The notes beneath the pieces were generated by a model. The model was given only the letters and a program-made list of their open reading frames with translations, was not told where the DNA came from and made no database searches. From an uncultured Blautia sp. (GTDB taxonomy: Bacteria > Bacillota > Clostridia > Lachnospirales > Lachnospiraceae), in NCBI GenBank assembly GCA_900541985.1, contig UQLX01000017.1, positions 1 through 48,952 on the forward strand: a stretch of DNA of 48,952 nucleotides, read 5' to 3'. Each line of letters begins with the position of its first letter. Position 1 is the first letter of the stretch. Positions 24,073 through 33,051 of the stretch are shown piece after piece. A program made the position numbers and the translations under genes.

Positions 24073-25521
24073 ATGACAAAGTTAAGAACAAGATTTGCAC
24101 CGAGCCCAACAGGAAGAATGCATGTGGGAAATCTGCGTACAGCCCTTTATGCATACCTGATCACGAAACATGAGGGAGGAGATTTCATCCTCCGTATCGA
24201 GGATACCGATCAGGAACGTTATATGGAGGGAGCGGTGGACATTATTTACCGCACCATGGAAAAAACAGGCCTGCTTCATGATGAAGGACCGGATAAAGAT
24301 GGCGGCGTAGGTCCTTATGTACAGAGCGAGCGTCAGGCCTCCGGTCTTTACCTGAAATATGCGCAGCAGCTGATTGATCAGGGAGATGCCTACTATTGCT
24401 TCTGCGGACAGGAGGAACTGGAATCCATGAAGCGTGTGGTTGCAGGCAAGGAAATTTCCATTTATGACAAACGCTGCCTGAATCTTCCGAAGGAAGAGGT
24501 GGAGAGACGTCTGGCAGCAGGAGAGCCTCATGTGATCCGTTTTAACATGCCGACAGAGGGAACTACCACTTTCCATGACGTGATTTATGGAGATATCACT
24601 GTAAATAATGAGGAGATGGAGGATCTGATCCTGATCAAATCTGACGGATATCCTACCTACAATTTTGCCAATGTGGTAGACGATCATCTGATGGGAATCA
24701 CGCATGTGGTACGTGGAAATGAGTATCTGTCCTCTGCACCGAAATACAACCGTATCTATGAGGCGTTTGGATGGGATATTCCGGTTTATGTACACTGTCC
24801 GCTGATCACGAACGAGGAACACCAGAAGCTCAGCAAGCGTTCCGGACATTCCTCTTATGAGGATCTGGTAGATCAGGGCTTCCTGACAGAAGCAATCGTG
24901 AATTTTGTAGCGCTTCTGGGATGGAGTCCGCAGGAGAACAGAGAAATCTTTTCCCTGGAAGAACTGGTGGAGGCATTTGACTACCATCATATCAGTAAAT
25001 CTCCGGCAGTCTTTGATATTCAGAAGCTTCGTTGGATGAACGGAGAATATATTAAAAAAATGGATCCGGAAGCTTTTTATGAAAAAGCGCTGCCGTATAT
25101 GAAGGAAGTCCTGAAAAAAGAATACGATTTTCACAAGATTGCCGGAATGGTACAGACCAGAATCGAAGTATTTCCGGATATCCCGGCACTGATCGACTTC
25201 TTTGAGGAGGTTCCGGAGTATGATTCTGCCATGTACTGTCATAAAAAAATGAAAACAACAGAAGAGACATCTCTTGCTGTATTGAAAGAAGTTCTTCCTG
25301 TACTGGAGGAGCAGGAGGAATACAAAAATGATCCTCTCTTTGCAGCTTTAAGCGCTTTTGTAAAAGAAAAAGGCTATAAAAACGGATATGTGATGTGGCC
25401 GCTGCGTACTGCAGTGTCCGGCAAGCAGATGACTCCGGCAGGCGCTACAGAGATTATGGAGATCATTGGAAAAGAAGAAACTCTGAAACGTGTAAAAGCT
25501 GCGATTGAAAAACTCAGCTGA
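24073..25521 (+). CDS. gltX: glutamyl-tRNA synthetase
   Basis: Charges tRNA(Glu) with glutamate. The 482-residue class I synthetase has the HIGH motif as HVGN at 17-20 (after FAPSPTGRM), the KMSKS motif as KLSKR at 252-256, and the conserved FILRIEDTDQER and GYPTYNFANVVDDHLMGITHVVRG. Length matches bacterial GltX. GAAGAGGAG lies ahead of the ATG. Twelve bases separate it from the helicase gene. I cannot tell whether it also charges tRNA(Gln). Confidence 0.96.
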   Translation: MTKLRTRFAPSPTGRMHVGNLRTALYAYLITKHEGGDFILRIEDTDQERYMEGAVDIIYRTMEKTGLLHDEGPDKDGGVGPYVQSERQASGLYLKYAQQLIDQGDAYYCFCGQEELESMKRVVAGKEISIYDKRCLNLPKEEVERRLAAGEPHVIRFNMPTEGTTTFHDVIYGDITVNNEEMEDLILIKSDGYPTYNFANVVDDHLMGITHVVRGNEYLSSAPKYNRIYEAFGWDIPVYVHCPLITNEEHQKLSKRSGHSSYEDLVDQGFLTEAIVNFVALLGWSPQENREIFSLEELVEAFDYHHISKSPAVFDIQKLRWMNGEYIKKMDPEAFYEKALPYMKEVLKKEYDFHKIAGMVQTRIEVFPDIPALIDFFEEVPEYDSAMYCHKKMKTTEETSLAVLKEVLPVLEEQEEYKNDPLFAALSAFVKEKGYKNGYVMWPLRTAVSGKQMTPAGATEIMEIIGKEETLKRVKAAIEKLS

Positions 25522-25532
25522 GAACGGAATAT

Positions 25533-27362
25533 ATGGAACGAAACTCATCTCAAAAACGGGCGATCGCCCACCTGTCAGGTCCTATGATGGTTCTGGCAGG
25601 CCCCGGATCGGGGAAAACCTCAGTAATTGTGGAAAGAACCGCATATATGACGCAAAAAGGCGGGATTTCTCCGGCCTCTGTTCTTGTTGTGACTTTTTCC
25701 AGAGCGGCTGCAAAAGAAATGAAAGAAAGATTCCTGAAGTTTACAGGGCTGGAGCATACACCGGTTACCTTTGGTACCTTCCACGGAGTGTTTTATGCGA
25801 TTCTGAAGCAGGCCTATGGATTTACGGCTGCAAATATTTTATCAGAGGAGGAAAAAAACGGAATCCTGAAAGAAATGATTCTGGAATATGGAGGAGATCT
25901 GGCTGAGGAAGGAGATTTTTCAGACGAGCTTGCAAAAGAAATCAGTGTGGTAAAAGGAAGCCGGATTTCACTGGAGCATTATTATTCTTCCTGCTGTCCG
26001 GATGAAATATTCCGACAGATCTACAGAGGATATTGCAATACCTGCAGCAAAAAAAGAAAACTGGATTTTGATGATATGCTTCTGTATTGCTATGAACTGT
26101 TTCAGAAGAGAGCGGATATCCTCGGCACATGGCAGAAAAAATTCCGATATATTCTGGTGGATGAATTTCAGGATATCAATCAGCTTCAATATGACATTGT
26201 CCGGATGCTGGCAAAACCGGAAGATAACCTGTTTATCGTAGGAGACGACGATCAGTCCATTTATCATTTCCGTGGAGCGAGACCGGAGATCATGTTGAAT
26301 TTTACCAGGGATTATCCGGGGGCGGAGACGGTAGTGCTGGATATTAATTACCGTTGTACAAAACGGATCCTGTCTTCTGCCATGAATGTGATCGGTGAAA
26401 ATAAAAAAAGATTTCGGAAAACTCTGTCTACGCCTAATCAGGAAGGCTCACCGGTACTTTTGCGGGAGTTTGCCAATCCCAGAGAAGAGTATCTGACTGT
26501 TGTGGGAGAACTGAAAGAACGGATAGAAAAAGGCGCGGATCTCAGAGATACGGCAATTCTTCTTCGGACAAATCAGGAAGCGGAAGGTCTGGTGGGAGCT
26601 TTGATGGAACGCGGGATTCCGTTTCAGATGAAGGAAACTCTTCCAAATCTTTTCCATCACTGGATCTGCAGGAACCTTCTGGCATATATGCGCCTTGCGG
26701 GCGGACAGAACAGACGCAGGAATTTTCTTGAGATTATGAATCGCCCCAACAGATACCTTTCCAGAGATGCCCTGGCAATTTCCGGAGAACTGTCTCTGGA
26801 TCAGTTGAAGGAATATTATAAGGACAGGGACTGGATGTGCGACAGGATCACGACTCTGGAAACCCACCTTCGTATTCTGAACGGTCTTCCGCCCTATGCG
26901 GCAGTCAATTTTATCCGTAAGGGAATGGGGTATGAAGAATACTTGCAGGAATATGCACAGTATCGTAAAATAAAACCAGAAGAGCTTTTTGAAATTCTGG
27001 ATCGCTTATCCGAAAGCGCCAGAAATATGGACAGCCTTCAGGCATGGGAGAAATATATTCAGGAGTATACGGAACGTTTGAACGAACAGGCGAAAAAACA
27101 GGAAAAAGATAAGGAAGGCGTTCTGATTTCCACACTTCACGGATCAAAGGGGCTGGAGTATGACCATGTATATATCCTGAATGTAAATGAAGGAAGCATC
27201 CCTTATAAAAAGGCAGTTCTGGAGGCTGCTCTGGAGGAAGAACGGCGTTTGTTTTATGTAGGTATGACACGGGCGAAAAAAACACTGCAGCTTTGTTATG
27301 TGAAACGTCAGTATGAAAAAACACGTGAGCCATCAAGATTTCTTAAGGAGGTTGGATTATGA
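25533..27362 (+). CDS. UvrD/PcrA-like superfamily 1 DNA helicase
   Basis: ATP-dependent 3'-5' DNA helicase. The 609-residue product shows the Q motif near SSQKRAI, Walker A GPGSGKT at 23-29, motif II LVDEFQDINQLQ, motif III GDDDQSIYHFRGA, motif V STLHGSKGLEYDHVY and motif VI EERRLFYVGMTRAKK. It is shorter than PcrA (about 730 residues) and lacks its usual C-terminal extension, so it may be an accessory helicase rather than the main UvrD. The ribosome-binding site is poor. The TGA overlaps the ATG of the next gene by ATGA. Confidence 0.92.
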   Translation: MERNSSQKRAIAHLSGPMMVLAGPGSGKTSVIVERTAYMTQKGGISPASVLVVTFSRAAAKEMKERFLKFTGLEHTPVTFGTFHGVFYAILKQAYGFTAANILSEEEKNGILKEMILEYGGDLAEEGDFSDELAKEISVVKGSRISLEHYYSSCCPDEIFRQIYRGYCNTCSKKRKLDFDDMLLYCYELFQKRADILGTWQKKFRYILVDEFQDINQLQYDIVRMLAKPEDNLFIVGDDDQSIYHFRGARPEIMLNFTRDYPGAETVVLDINYRCTKRILSSAMNVIGENKKRFRKTLSTPNQEGSPVLLREFANPREEYLTVVGELKERIEKGADLRDTAILLRTNQEAEGLVGALMERGIPFQMKETLPNLFHHWICRNLLAYMRLAGGQNRRRNFLEIMNRPNRYLSRDALAISGELSLDQLKEYYKDRDWMCDRITTLETHLRILNGLPPYAAVNFIRKGMGYEEYLQEYAQYRKIKPEELFEILDRLSESARNMDSLQAWEKYIQEYTERLNEQAKKQEKDKEGVLISTLHGSKGLEYDHVYILNVNEGSIPYKKAVLEAALEEERRLFYVGMTRAKKTLQLCYVKRQYEKTREPSRFLKEVGL

Positions 27363-27910
27363 AGGCAGTTGTATATGTAACAGAAATTCCACAGAAATAT
27401 GAACGAAAAAACATGGAGCATCTGACAGGGGAAAAACTTCTGGAGACAGCGCTTTTTCAGGAATACGGGAAACAGCTTGCCTTTGAGCCAAGAGCAAAGG
27501 GCGAACATGGCAAACCCTTTTTTACCCTGCAGCCGAAGATCCATTACAATATCAGTCATTCCGGGAAATATGTGGTCTGCGTGATGGCTGCCCGGGAAGT
27601 GGGAATTGACATTCAGGAGCATAAAGAAACTAAGTATGAACGTATTTTGGAACGTCTGGTTCCGGCGGAAATGATCCAAGGGATTCTGGGTGCAGAAAAT
27701 ATGGTAAAGGAATTTTATGATCAGTGGGTTCTCCGGGAAGCCTATATTAAATGGACAGGGGAAGGATTTTCCAGAGACCTTAAGACAATCCCCATAGAAA
27801 GAGGCGGTTATGCCTTTCTTGATATTGATGATGGATACAGCTGTGCGGTCTGGGCAGGGGAAACGCCGGAGATTACAGTGAAGCAGGTAGAAGTAAGCCT
27901 TGAGTTTTGA
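27359..27910 (+). CDS. Sfp-type 4'-phosphopantetheinyl transferase
   Basis: Transfers the phosphopantetheine arm of CoA to the serine of carrier proteins. The 183-residue product has the Sfp-type marks: NISHSGKYVVC, the magnesium-binding VGIDIQE, and WVLREAYIKWTGEG (the WxxKEA motif with R for K). It is shorter than Sfp (about 224 residues), mainly at the N-terminus. AAGGAGG precedes the ATG, which overlaps the helicase stop. With acpP about 3.4 kb upstream and no polyketide or peptide synthetase here, fatty-acid ACP is one possible target. Confidence 0.85.
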   Translation: MKAVVYVTEIPQKYERKNMEHLTGEKLLETALFQEYGKQLAFEPRAKGEHGKPFFTLQPKIHYNISHSGKYVVCVMAAREVGIDIQEHKETKYERILERLVPAEMIQGILGAENMVKEFYDQWVLREAYIKWTGEGFSRDLKTIPIERGGYAFLDIDDGYSCAVWAGETPEITVKQVEVSLEF

Positions 27911-27924
27911 CTCAGGGCTTTTTT
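27895..27924 (+). terminator. terminator overlapping the end of the phosphopantetheinyl transferase gene
   Basis: An 11-base-pair stem (27895-27905 with 27910-27920), loop TTTG, then six T. The stop codon at 27908-27910 lies at the loop, so the last codons double as the terminator. Confidence 0.88.
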
Positions 27925-27985
27925 AAACAGTTATAGAGAAATCCGGTTTACCAGTAGTACAGGCATGCTTTTGATAAAAAGCACG

Positions 27986-28014
27986 GAATGAAAACGGGTT
28001 TGTCCACATATACT
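27986..28014 (+). promoter_or_regulatory. possible sigma-E-like promoter of the spoIIIA operon
   Basis: GAATGA (27986-27991) and CATATACT (28007-28014), 15 bases apart, loosely fit the mother-cell sigma-E pattern. No good sigma-A site is seen in the gap after the upstream terminator. This is expected from the known sigma-E control of spoIIIA, but the match is only moderate. Confidence 0.35.
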
Positions 28015-28028
28015 GGATGTAAAGAGAG

Positions 28029-28958
28029 GTGAGGAGCATAGAGGCCGGTCAGATTCTGAATTTGTTTTCGGGAAATATCAGGGAGCTTCTGGCACAGGCG
28101 GAGCTGGATTATGACAGGATCTGTGAGATTCGTCTGCGTGCAGGACGCCCGTTATTTCTGATTTATGACAAAGGAGAGTATTTTCTCAGAACCAGGGGAA
28201 AAGAACCGTATCTGGTTACAAAAGAGGATCTGAAGGAAACTCTGGAGTATATCAGCGGATATTCTCTTTATGCCTATGAGGATGAGATACGTCAGGGCTA
28301 TATGAGTGTTCAGGGAGGACACAGAGTGGGAGTTACCGGTAAGGTAATACTGGATGGGGATCGGATCCGGGGAATGAAATATATTTCCTGCATTAATCTT
28401 CGGCTTGCCCATGAGATAAGAGGATGTGCAGATCCGGTTATGCCATTCGTACGAAAAGGAAAACGTATTTTTCATACATTGATCATTTCCCCGCCCGGAT
28501 GCGGAAAAACCACTCTCCTGAGAGATATGATCCGCCAGCTTAGCAATGGGAGTGAAGAATATCCGGGAGTTACTGTAGGAGTGGTGGATGAGAGGAGCGA
28601 ACTGGCAGGATGTTATCAGGGGATTCCACAGAATGATCTGGGAATCCGGACAGATATACTGGATGGCTGTCCAAAGGCGCAGGGGATGCAGATGCTGATC
28701 CGGTCAATGACTCCTTCTGTGGTGGCGGTAGACGAGCTGGGAAGAGAAGAGGATTACAAGGCAGTGGAATCCGTAATACACAGTGGCTGCAGACTCATTG
28801 CCACAGCTCATGGGGAAAGCCTGGAGGACATTTTTTCCGTCCCCCTTTTTTTCAGATTAAAAAAAATGCGTGTTTTCCAGAGATACATATTTCTGGAAAA
28901 GCATGACAGGGCTGGAATTATACGGGAAATATCTGACGAAAGAGGAAATCCATGCTGA
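28029..28958 (+). CDS. spoIIIAA: stage III sporulation protein AA (ATPase)
   Basis: Mother-cell secretion-type ATPase of the SpoIIIA-SpoIIQ channel that supports the engulfed forespore. The 309-residue product has an N-terminal domain, then Walker A PPGCGKTT at 155-162, and VAVDELGREEDYKAVE with Walker B-like acidic residues. The start is uncertain: GTG at 28029 gives the whole frame, but the purine-rich GAGGTGAGGAG overlaps it and would fit a start a few codons later, where no standard codon exists before a CTG/TTG pair. It is the first of eight tightly packed genes. Confidence 0.93.
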   Translation: MRSIEAGQILNLFSGNIRELLAQAELDYDRICEIRLRAGRPLFLIYDKGEYFLRTRGKEPYLVTKEDLKETLEYISGYSLYAYEDEIRQGYMSVQGGHRVGVTGKVILDGDRIRGMKYISCINLRLAHEIRGCADPVMPFVRKGKRIFHTLIISPPGCGKTTLLRDMIRQLSNGSEEYPGVTVGVVDERSELAGCYQGIPQNDLGIRTDILDGCPKAQGMQMLIRSMTPSVVAVDELGREEDYKAVESVIHSGCRLIATAHGESLEDIFSVPLFFRLKKMRVFQRYIFLEKHDRAGIIREISDERGNPC

Positions 28959-29470
28959 AGGCAGCAGGGATTTTTTTAATTGCTGCCGCAGGAGCCGGCA
29001 TGGGATTCAGTAAAAGCCGGGAACTGACGGTTCGGGAACAGCAGATAAAAAATTTTCTGCAGCTGGCAGGTTATCTGAAGGGAGCAGTACGATATGGAAA
29101 TGCCTCTTTTCCGGAGGCATTTGAGGAGATCGCACGGCGATTTGAGGGAGAATACAGCGAATTTCTCCGAAAGGTTTCCAGAACTCTCCGGTCTTCTACA
29201 GGACAGACCCTGGGAGAAATATTTGGAACCTGTGCAAAGGAAAGCTTTGCACAGACTGCTTTTTCCAGAGAGGAAAAAGAATTGGTTTTTTCACTGGGAG
29301 AAAGGCTGGGATATCTGGATCGGGAAATGCAGCTCCGGCAGATAGAAGGATTTGAAACAGAGCTCTCTGCAATGCTCCTTATACTTAGAGAGGAGCTTCC
29401 GGAAAAGAAAAAGCTCTGCCGGAGCCTGGGAATCCTCGGAGGTCTTCTGCTGGGGATACTTCTGTGGTAG
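28952..29470 (+). CDS. spoIIIAB: stage III sporulation protein AB
   Basis: A 172-residue membrane-associated component of the SpoIIIA complex with a hydrophobic N-terminus (about 3-20), a long helical middle, and a C-terminal hydrophobic helix (GILGGLLLGILL). It belongs to the family resembling GspF-type secretion platform proteins. It overlaps spoIIIAA by seven bases. Identity rests on position, length and the two-end membrane plan. Confidence 0.88.
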   Translation: MLKAAGIFLIAAAGAGMGFSKSRELTVREQQIKNFLQLAGYLKGAVRYGNASFPEAFEEIARRFEGEYSEFLRKVSRTLRSSTGQTLGEIFGTCAKESFAQTAFSREEKELVFSLGERLGYLDREMQLRQIEGFETELSAMLLILREELPEKKKLCRSLGILGGLLLGILLW

Positions 29471-29484
29471 GAAAGGAGAAAAAC

Positions 29485-29679
29485 TTGGAGGTCAGTATTA
29501 TCTTCAAAATAGCGGCAGTGGGAATCCTTGTTTCTGTTCTTTCCCAGATCCTGAAGCACAGCGGAAGAGAGGAGCAGGCATTTCTGGTAAGCCTTGCGGG
29601 GCTTTTGATCGTTTTGTTCTGGATTGTCCCTTATATTTATGATCTGTTTGAAAGCATACAGACTCTGTTTGTGATGTAG
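29485..29679 (+). CDS. spoIIIAC: stage III sporulation protein AC
   Basis: A 64-residue membrane protein with two helices, carrying the family motif LKHSGREEQAFL between them. I start at TTG 29485, six bases after AAAGGAG (29472-29478); the resulting length matches SpoIIIAC elsewhere. A longer frame from GTG at 29464 would overlap spoIIIAB and place the ribosome-binding site inside the gene. Confidence 0.88.
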   Translation: MEVSIIFKIAAVGILVSVLSQILKHSGREEQAFLVSLAGLLIVLFWIVPYIYDLFESIQTLFVM

Positions 29680-29693
29680 GAGGACAGCTGGGA

Positions 29694-30080
29694 ATGGATA
29701 TTATAAAAATTTCCCTTCTGGGAGTATGTGGTGTGATACTTGGATTTTTTCTGAAAGGTACCAGACCGGAGTATGCGGCATTTGTGACAATGGGGATCGG
29801 CATTATGATCCTGGGGCTTGCAGTGGAAAAGATCCGGTATGTTTTTGAGGCCATTGAAAGGCTTCAGGACAGAATTCCACTGGACAGTGAATATCTGGTT
29901 ACACTGATCAAGATGATAGGGATTACCTATATCGGTCAGTTCTCAGCCGGAATCTGCCGGGATGCCGGCTGTCAGGCGACGGCAGGGCAGATTGAGCTGT
30001 TCTGTAAGCTTTCCGTTATGGTATTGAGTATGCCTGTACTTATGGCTCTGCTGGATACGATACAGCAGTTTTTTGTATGA
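29694..30080 (+). CDS. spoIIIAD: stage III sporulation protein AD
   Basis: A 128-residue membrane protein with about four hydrophobic segments. It carries family features such as FFLKGTRPEYA near the start and TYIGQFSAGICRDAGCQATA near residue 85. AGGAGG at 29678-29683 precedes the ATG. The stop overlaps spoIIIAE by four bases. Confidence 0.92.
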   Translation: MDIIKISLLGVCGVILGFFLKGTRPEYAAFVTMGIGIMILGLAVEKIRYVFEAIERLQDRIPLDSEYLVTLIKMIGITYIGQFSAGICRDAGCQATAGQIELFCKLSVMVLSMPVLMALLDTIQQFFV

Positions 30081-31267
30081 GCATTATGAAAATAAGACGC
30101 ATAAATTTCTGTAAGATGCTGGTGTGGATGTTCCTGACGGTTTCTGTAATCGGAGCAGCACAGGTGTGGGCGGCAGATCCCATACAAAGTGGATCACAGC
30201 AGAAAGAAACCGGAGAGGAACTGACGGAAAATCTGGAACTGGATCAGGTACAGAAAATGCTGGATGGAATTCTGGGCGGAGACAGCTTCTCTTTAAAAGA
30301 CGGATTAAAAAAACTGATGCGGGGAGAAGAGCCGGTTTCAGAAGAAATGGTGCAGAATTTTCTGAGGAATCTTTTCTTTTCGGGACTGGAACAGGAAAGG
30401 GATTTTTTTATCAGGATTCTCCTCCTGATTTTGGCAGGAGCCCTACTTACAGGTTTTGCGTCTGCCTTTGATAATGGACAGATTGCGGATATCAGTTTTT
30501 ATGTGGTATATCTTGTATTTTTTATTATGCTGATGGATTCATTTTATGAGAAAGGCCGGAGGCTGGAAGAAATTATTTCCTGGATGTCAGAATTTATGAA
30601 AGCGCTGGCGCCGGCATATTTTATGACTGTGGCAGCTTCCTCCGGGGCAGTTTCTGCTGCTGTGTTTTATGAGGGAGTCCTTCTTCTTGCTTGGGTGATC
30701 CAGTGGATCCTTCTGAGCCTCCTGCTTCCGGGGGTGCAGCTCTATGTGCTGATACGGCTGGTAAATCATCTTTCCAGAGAAGAAATGCTGGGAAAACTGG
30801 CTGAGCTGTTAAACACAATGCTTCGATGGGGACTGAAGACGATTCTGGGGATTGTGACAGGACTTCAGATCATCCGGAATCTGTCTGCTCCGATCATGGA
30901 TTCTCTGAAAAGAGGGATGATCGGGAAGGCAGCCGGAGCGCTTCCGGGAGTGGGGAATGCAGTAAGCACAGTGACTGAAATCGTATTGACGAGCGCGGTA
31001 CTTGTACGAAACTGCCTGGGCATCATGATTCTGCTTGCATTTGCGGCGGCCGGAGCCGGATCAGTGCTCCATTATGGTTTCCTGTCTCTGGTATTCCGTT
31101 TTTTGTCTGCTGTGGCAGAGCCAGTGTCAGACAGACGGGTGGTGGAATGTCTTTCAACCATGGGGGAAGGCTTTGAACTTTTTCTGAAGATCCTTTTTAC
31201 CGCACAGATACTCTGCATGCTGACATTTCTGATTATTATGGCGGGTGTCCGGGGAGGCAGTCTGTGA
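30077..31267 (+). CDS. spoIIIAE: stage III sporulation protein AE
   Basis: Largest membrane component of the SpoIIIA complex; 396 residues. It has a signal-like N-terminus (about 10-32), an acidic extracytoplasmic stretch, and about seven hydrophobic segments from residue 110 on, with ALAPAYFMTVAASSGAVSAA and GAGSVLHYGFLSL as recognisable blocks. It overlaps spoIIIAD (ATGA) and spoIIIAF (GTGA), so the trio is translationally coupled. Confidence 0.93.
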   Translation: MSIMKIRRINFCKMLVWMFLTVSVIGAAQVWAADPIQSGSQQKETGEELTENLELDQVQKMLDGILGGDSFSLKDGLKKLMRGEEPVSEEMVQNFLRNLFFSGLEQERDFFIRILLLILAGALLTGFASAFDNGQIADISFYVVYLVFFIMLMDSFYEKGRRLEEIISWMSEFMKALAPAYFMTVAASSGAVSAAVFYEGVLLLAWVIQWILLSLLLPGVQLYVLIRLVNHLSREEMLGKLAELLNTMLRWGLKTILGIVTGLQIIRNLSAPIMDSLKRGMIGKAAGALPGVGNAVSTVTEIVLTSAVLVRNCLGIMILLAFAAAGAGSVLHYGFLSLVFRFLSAVAEPVSDRRVVECLSTMGEGFELFLKILFTAQILCMLTFLIIMAGVRGGSL

Positions 31268-31854
31268 AAAAAGAACTTTACCAATGGATAAAAAACATTG
31301 CAGTTTTTTATATTCTTTTTACCACGGTACTGCATCTTGTACCAGATAAAAAATATGAGCGCTATATTCGTTCTTTTATGGGACTGCTTCTTATATATAT
31401 GCTTTGCAGACCTGTTTTTGCAGTACTGGGAAACGGTACAGAGTTATTTGAAAATTTTGGTACGGTATTTCAGGAAGAGCAGCAGCTTATGAATGAGACG
31501 GAAGCGGAAAAGCTTCAGGCATTTTATCTGAAAAAAGGATATGAGGAAGCGCTTACGCTGGAAATATCCCGGACTCTGAAAAAAAACGGAATAAATATTA
31601 CAGACATAGCAGTACATATAGAAGGAGAAGAAATTACAGTCGTACTGACGGCAGGGCAGAAGCTGACAGAGGAGCAGAAAGGGGGAATTCGGGATGAACT
31701 CCGGAAAGGCTTCGGGATTACAGAAAAAAACTGTCAGATCTTTACTGGAAAAAGTGACGGGAAAACAGTGGATGATGCTTCTTCTGCTGGGACTTCTCCT
31801 GACTGTGATCGCTCTTCCCGTACCGGACAGGAAAGCCGGGAACAGAAGCAGTGA
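31264..31854 (+). CDS. spoIIIAF: stage III sporulation protein AF
   Basis: A 196-residue protein with two N-terminal membrane helices (about 8-28 and 35-55) and a soluble domain related to the ring-forming folds of secretion systems. The start is GTG inside the spoIIIAE stop. The C-terminal 53 codons overlap spoIIIAG in another frame; from about residue 155 on, the tail (DGKTVDDASS and beyond) is polar and low in complexity, unlike the conserved core, and is probably a by-product of the overlap. Confidence 0.88.
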   Translation: MKKELYQWIKNIAVFYILFTTVLHLVPDKKYERYIRSFMGLLLIYMLCRPVFAVLGNGTELFENFGTVFQEEQQLMNETEAEKLQAFYLKKGYEEALTLEISRTLKKNGINITDIAVHIEGEEITVVLTAGQKLTEEQKGGIRDELRKGFGITEKNCQIFTGKSDGKTVDDASSAGTSPDCDRSSRTGQESREQKQ

Positions 31855-32134
31855 GATACAAAAAGCAGAAATATCCGAAGAAAGAGGCGGTACGGAGCTT
31901 GAAGCAAGGCTTCAGGCGGTTCTGGAGGACACAGAAGGCGTGGGCAGGACCAGAGTGCTTCTTATGACGGGAGAGGATAAAGGATTTTACAGCTCCGGAA
32001 ACACAGAGGTAACAGGGGTGCTGATCGTGGCTGAAGGAGCGGATAATTCCGTAACAGTTCAGAACATTCAGCAGGCGGTTATGGCATTATTTCAGATAGA
32101 AGCCCATAAAATTAAAATAATGAAAATGAAATGA
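31694..32134 (+). CDS. spoIIIAG: stage III sporulation protein AG
   Basis: A 146-residue ring component of the SpoIIIA channel with one membrane helix (about 27-43, WMMLLLLGLLLTVIALPV) and a C-terminal ring-building domain (ELEARLQAVLEDTEGVGRTRV and VTGVLIVAEGADN). It is shorter than the Bacillus protein (about 229). The ATG at 31694 follows GAAAGGGGG, eight bases away, and creates a 161-base overlap with spoIIIAF. A later start at the paired ATGs (31772) would cut into the membrane helix and lacks a ribosome-binding site. Confidence 0.88.
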   Translation: MNSGKASGLQKKTVRSLLEKVTGKQWMMLLLLGLLLTVIALPVPDRKAGNRSSEIQKAEISEERGGTELEARLQAVLEDTEGVGRTRVLLMTGEDKGFYSSGNTEVTGVLIVAEGADNSVTVQNIQQAVMALFQIEAHKIKIMKMK

Positions 32135-32144
32135 GGAGTGTAAA

Positions 32145-32909
32145 GTGAAAAAAATCATGAAGAAAAATCAGGTGATCATCACCTCCCTGGCGATTCTTAT
32201 CGCTGTGGCCGGATATCTGAATTTTGCGGATGTGGATCTGGGATTTAAGGATAAGGAGGCAAGCACGGACAGCAGCAGTATTCTTGAGCAGGTGGAGTAC
32301 GATATTTCGGATGAAACAGCCCTTCTTGATGAGAACGGGGCAGATGGCGGGGAGGAGGAACTGCAGACCACAGGAACTCCCGGAGAAGCCGTACTTACCG
32401 GAGCCTCTGATTTTGCAGCTCAGGCAAAGCTTTCCAGAGAGCAGATCCGTTCTCAGAATAAAGCGGAGCTTCAGGAGATTATTGGAAATACAGAGATCAG
32501 TCAGGAGAAAAAACAGGAAGCTATCAATACCATGGTATCCATGACGGAGCTTACAGAAAAAGAGGCGGCAGCAGAGCTTTTGCTGGAAGCGAAGGGATTT
32601 GAAAACGTAATTGTAAATCTTACAGGAGAAACGGCGGACATTGTGGTTCCGGATAAAGATCTTGAAGATTCCAGGCGGGCACAGATTGAAGATATTGTGA
32701 AACGCAAAACCGGAATTGCGGCAGAAAATATTGTAATTACGCCACTGAACGGATCCTCAGATGATGCAGACGAAACGTCACAGGAAACAGCGGCAGAAGA
32801 GACTGCTTCTGAGGATATAATTCCGGAAGAGGAAAACTCCGGTTCAGAGGAGACCTCCGCCGGAACCGCAGAGGATTATGGCATAGAAACAGAGGGGATT
32901 TATGATTGA
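32145..32909 (+). CDS. spoIIIAH: stage III sporulation protein AH
   Basis: Mother-cell partner of SpoIIQ in the feeding channel between mother cell and forespore. The 254-residue product has one N-terminal membrane helix (about 8-26), a coiled-coil-prone middle (REQIRSQNKAELQEI), a ring-building domain (about 120-200, including EAKGFENVIVNL) and an acidic, glutamate-rich tail. It starts at GTG after GAGGAG (32133-32138). The acidic tail is longer than in Bacillus. Confidence 0.92.
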   Translation: MKKIMKKNQVIITSLAILIAVAGYLNFADVDLGFKDKEASTDSSSILEQVEYDISDETALLDENGADGGEEELQTTGTPGEAVLTGASDFAAQAKLSREQIRSQNKAELQEIIGNTEISQEKKQEAINTMVSMTELTEKEAAAELLLEAKGFENVIVNLTGETADIVVPDKDLEDSRRAQIEDIVKRKTGIAAENIVITPLNGSSDDADETSQETAAEETASEDIIPEEENSGSEETSAGTAEDYGIETEGIYD

Positions 32910-32929
32910 ACAGAATAATATTTGAATGG

Positions 32930-32959
32930 GGGAGGCTGTTTTTTTCGCCTCCCTCCTCT
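32930..32959 (+). terminator. possible terminator after the spoIIIA operon
   Basis: GGGAGGC (32930-32936) pairs with GCCTCCC (32947-32953). The T-run is inside the loop rather than after the stem, so termination efficiency is doubtful. Confidence 0.35.
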
Positions 32960-32988
32960 TGACATGGCCTCCTCTTGTATACTAGAAT
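32959..32988 (+). promoter_or_regulatory. promoter for prfC
   Basis: Consensus TTGACA (32959-32964), an 18-base spacer, and TAGAAT (32983-32988). Confidence 0.65.
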
Positions 32989-33051
32989 GTGTTTGTTGTG
33001 CAAAAGAACGTAAATAATATGAGAGAAATATAAGAAACAGGAGGCTTTAAC

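Noticed and set aside
24082..25242. 386-codon open frame on the minus strand
   Set aside because: Antisense to gltX, which is certain; no start signal and no recognisable motif.
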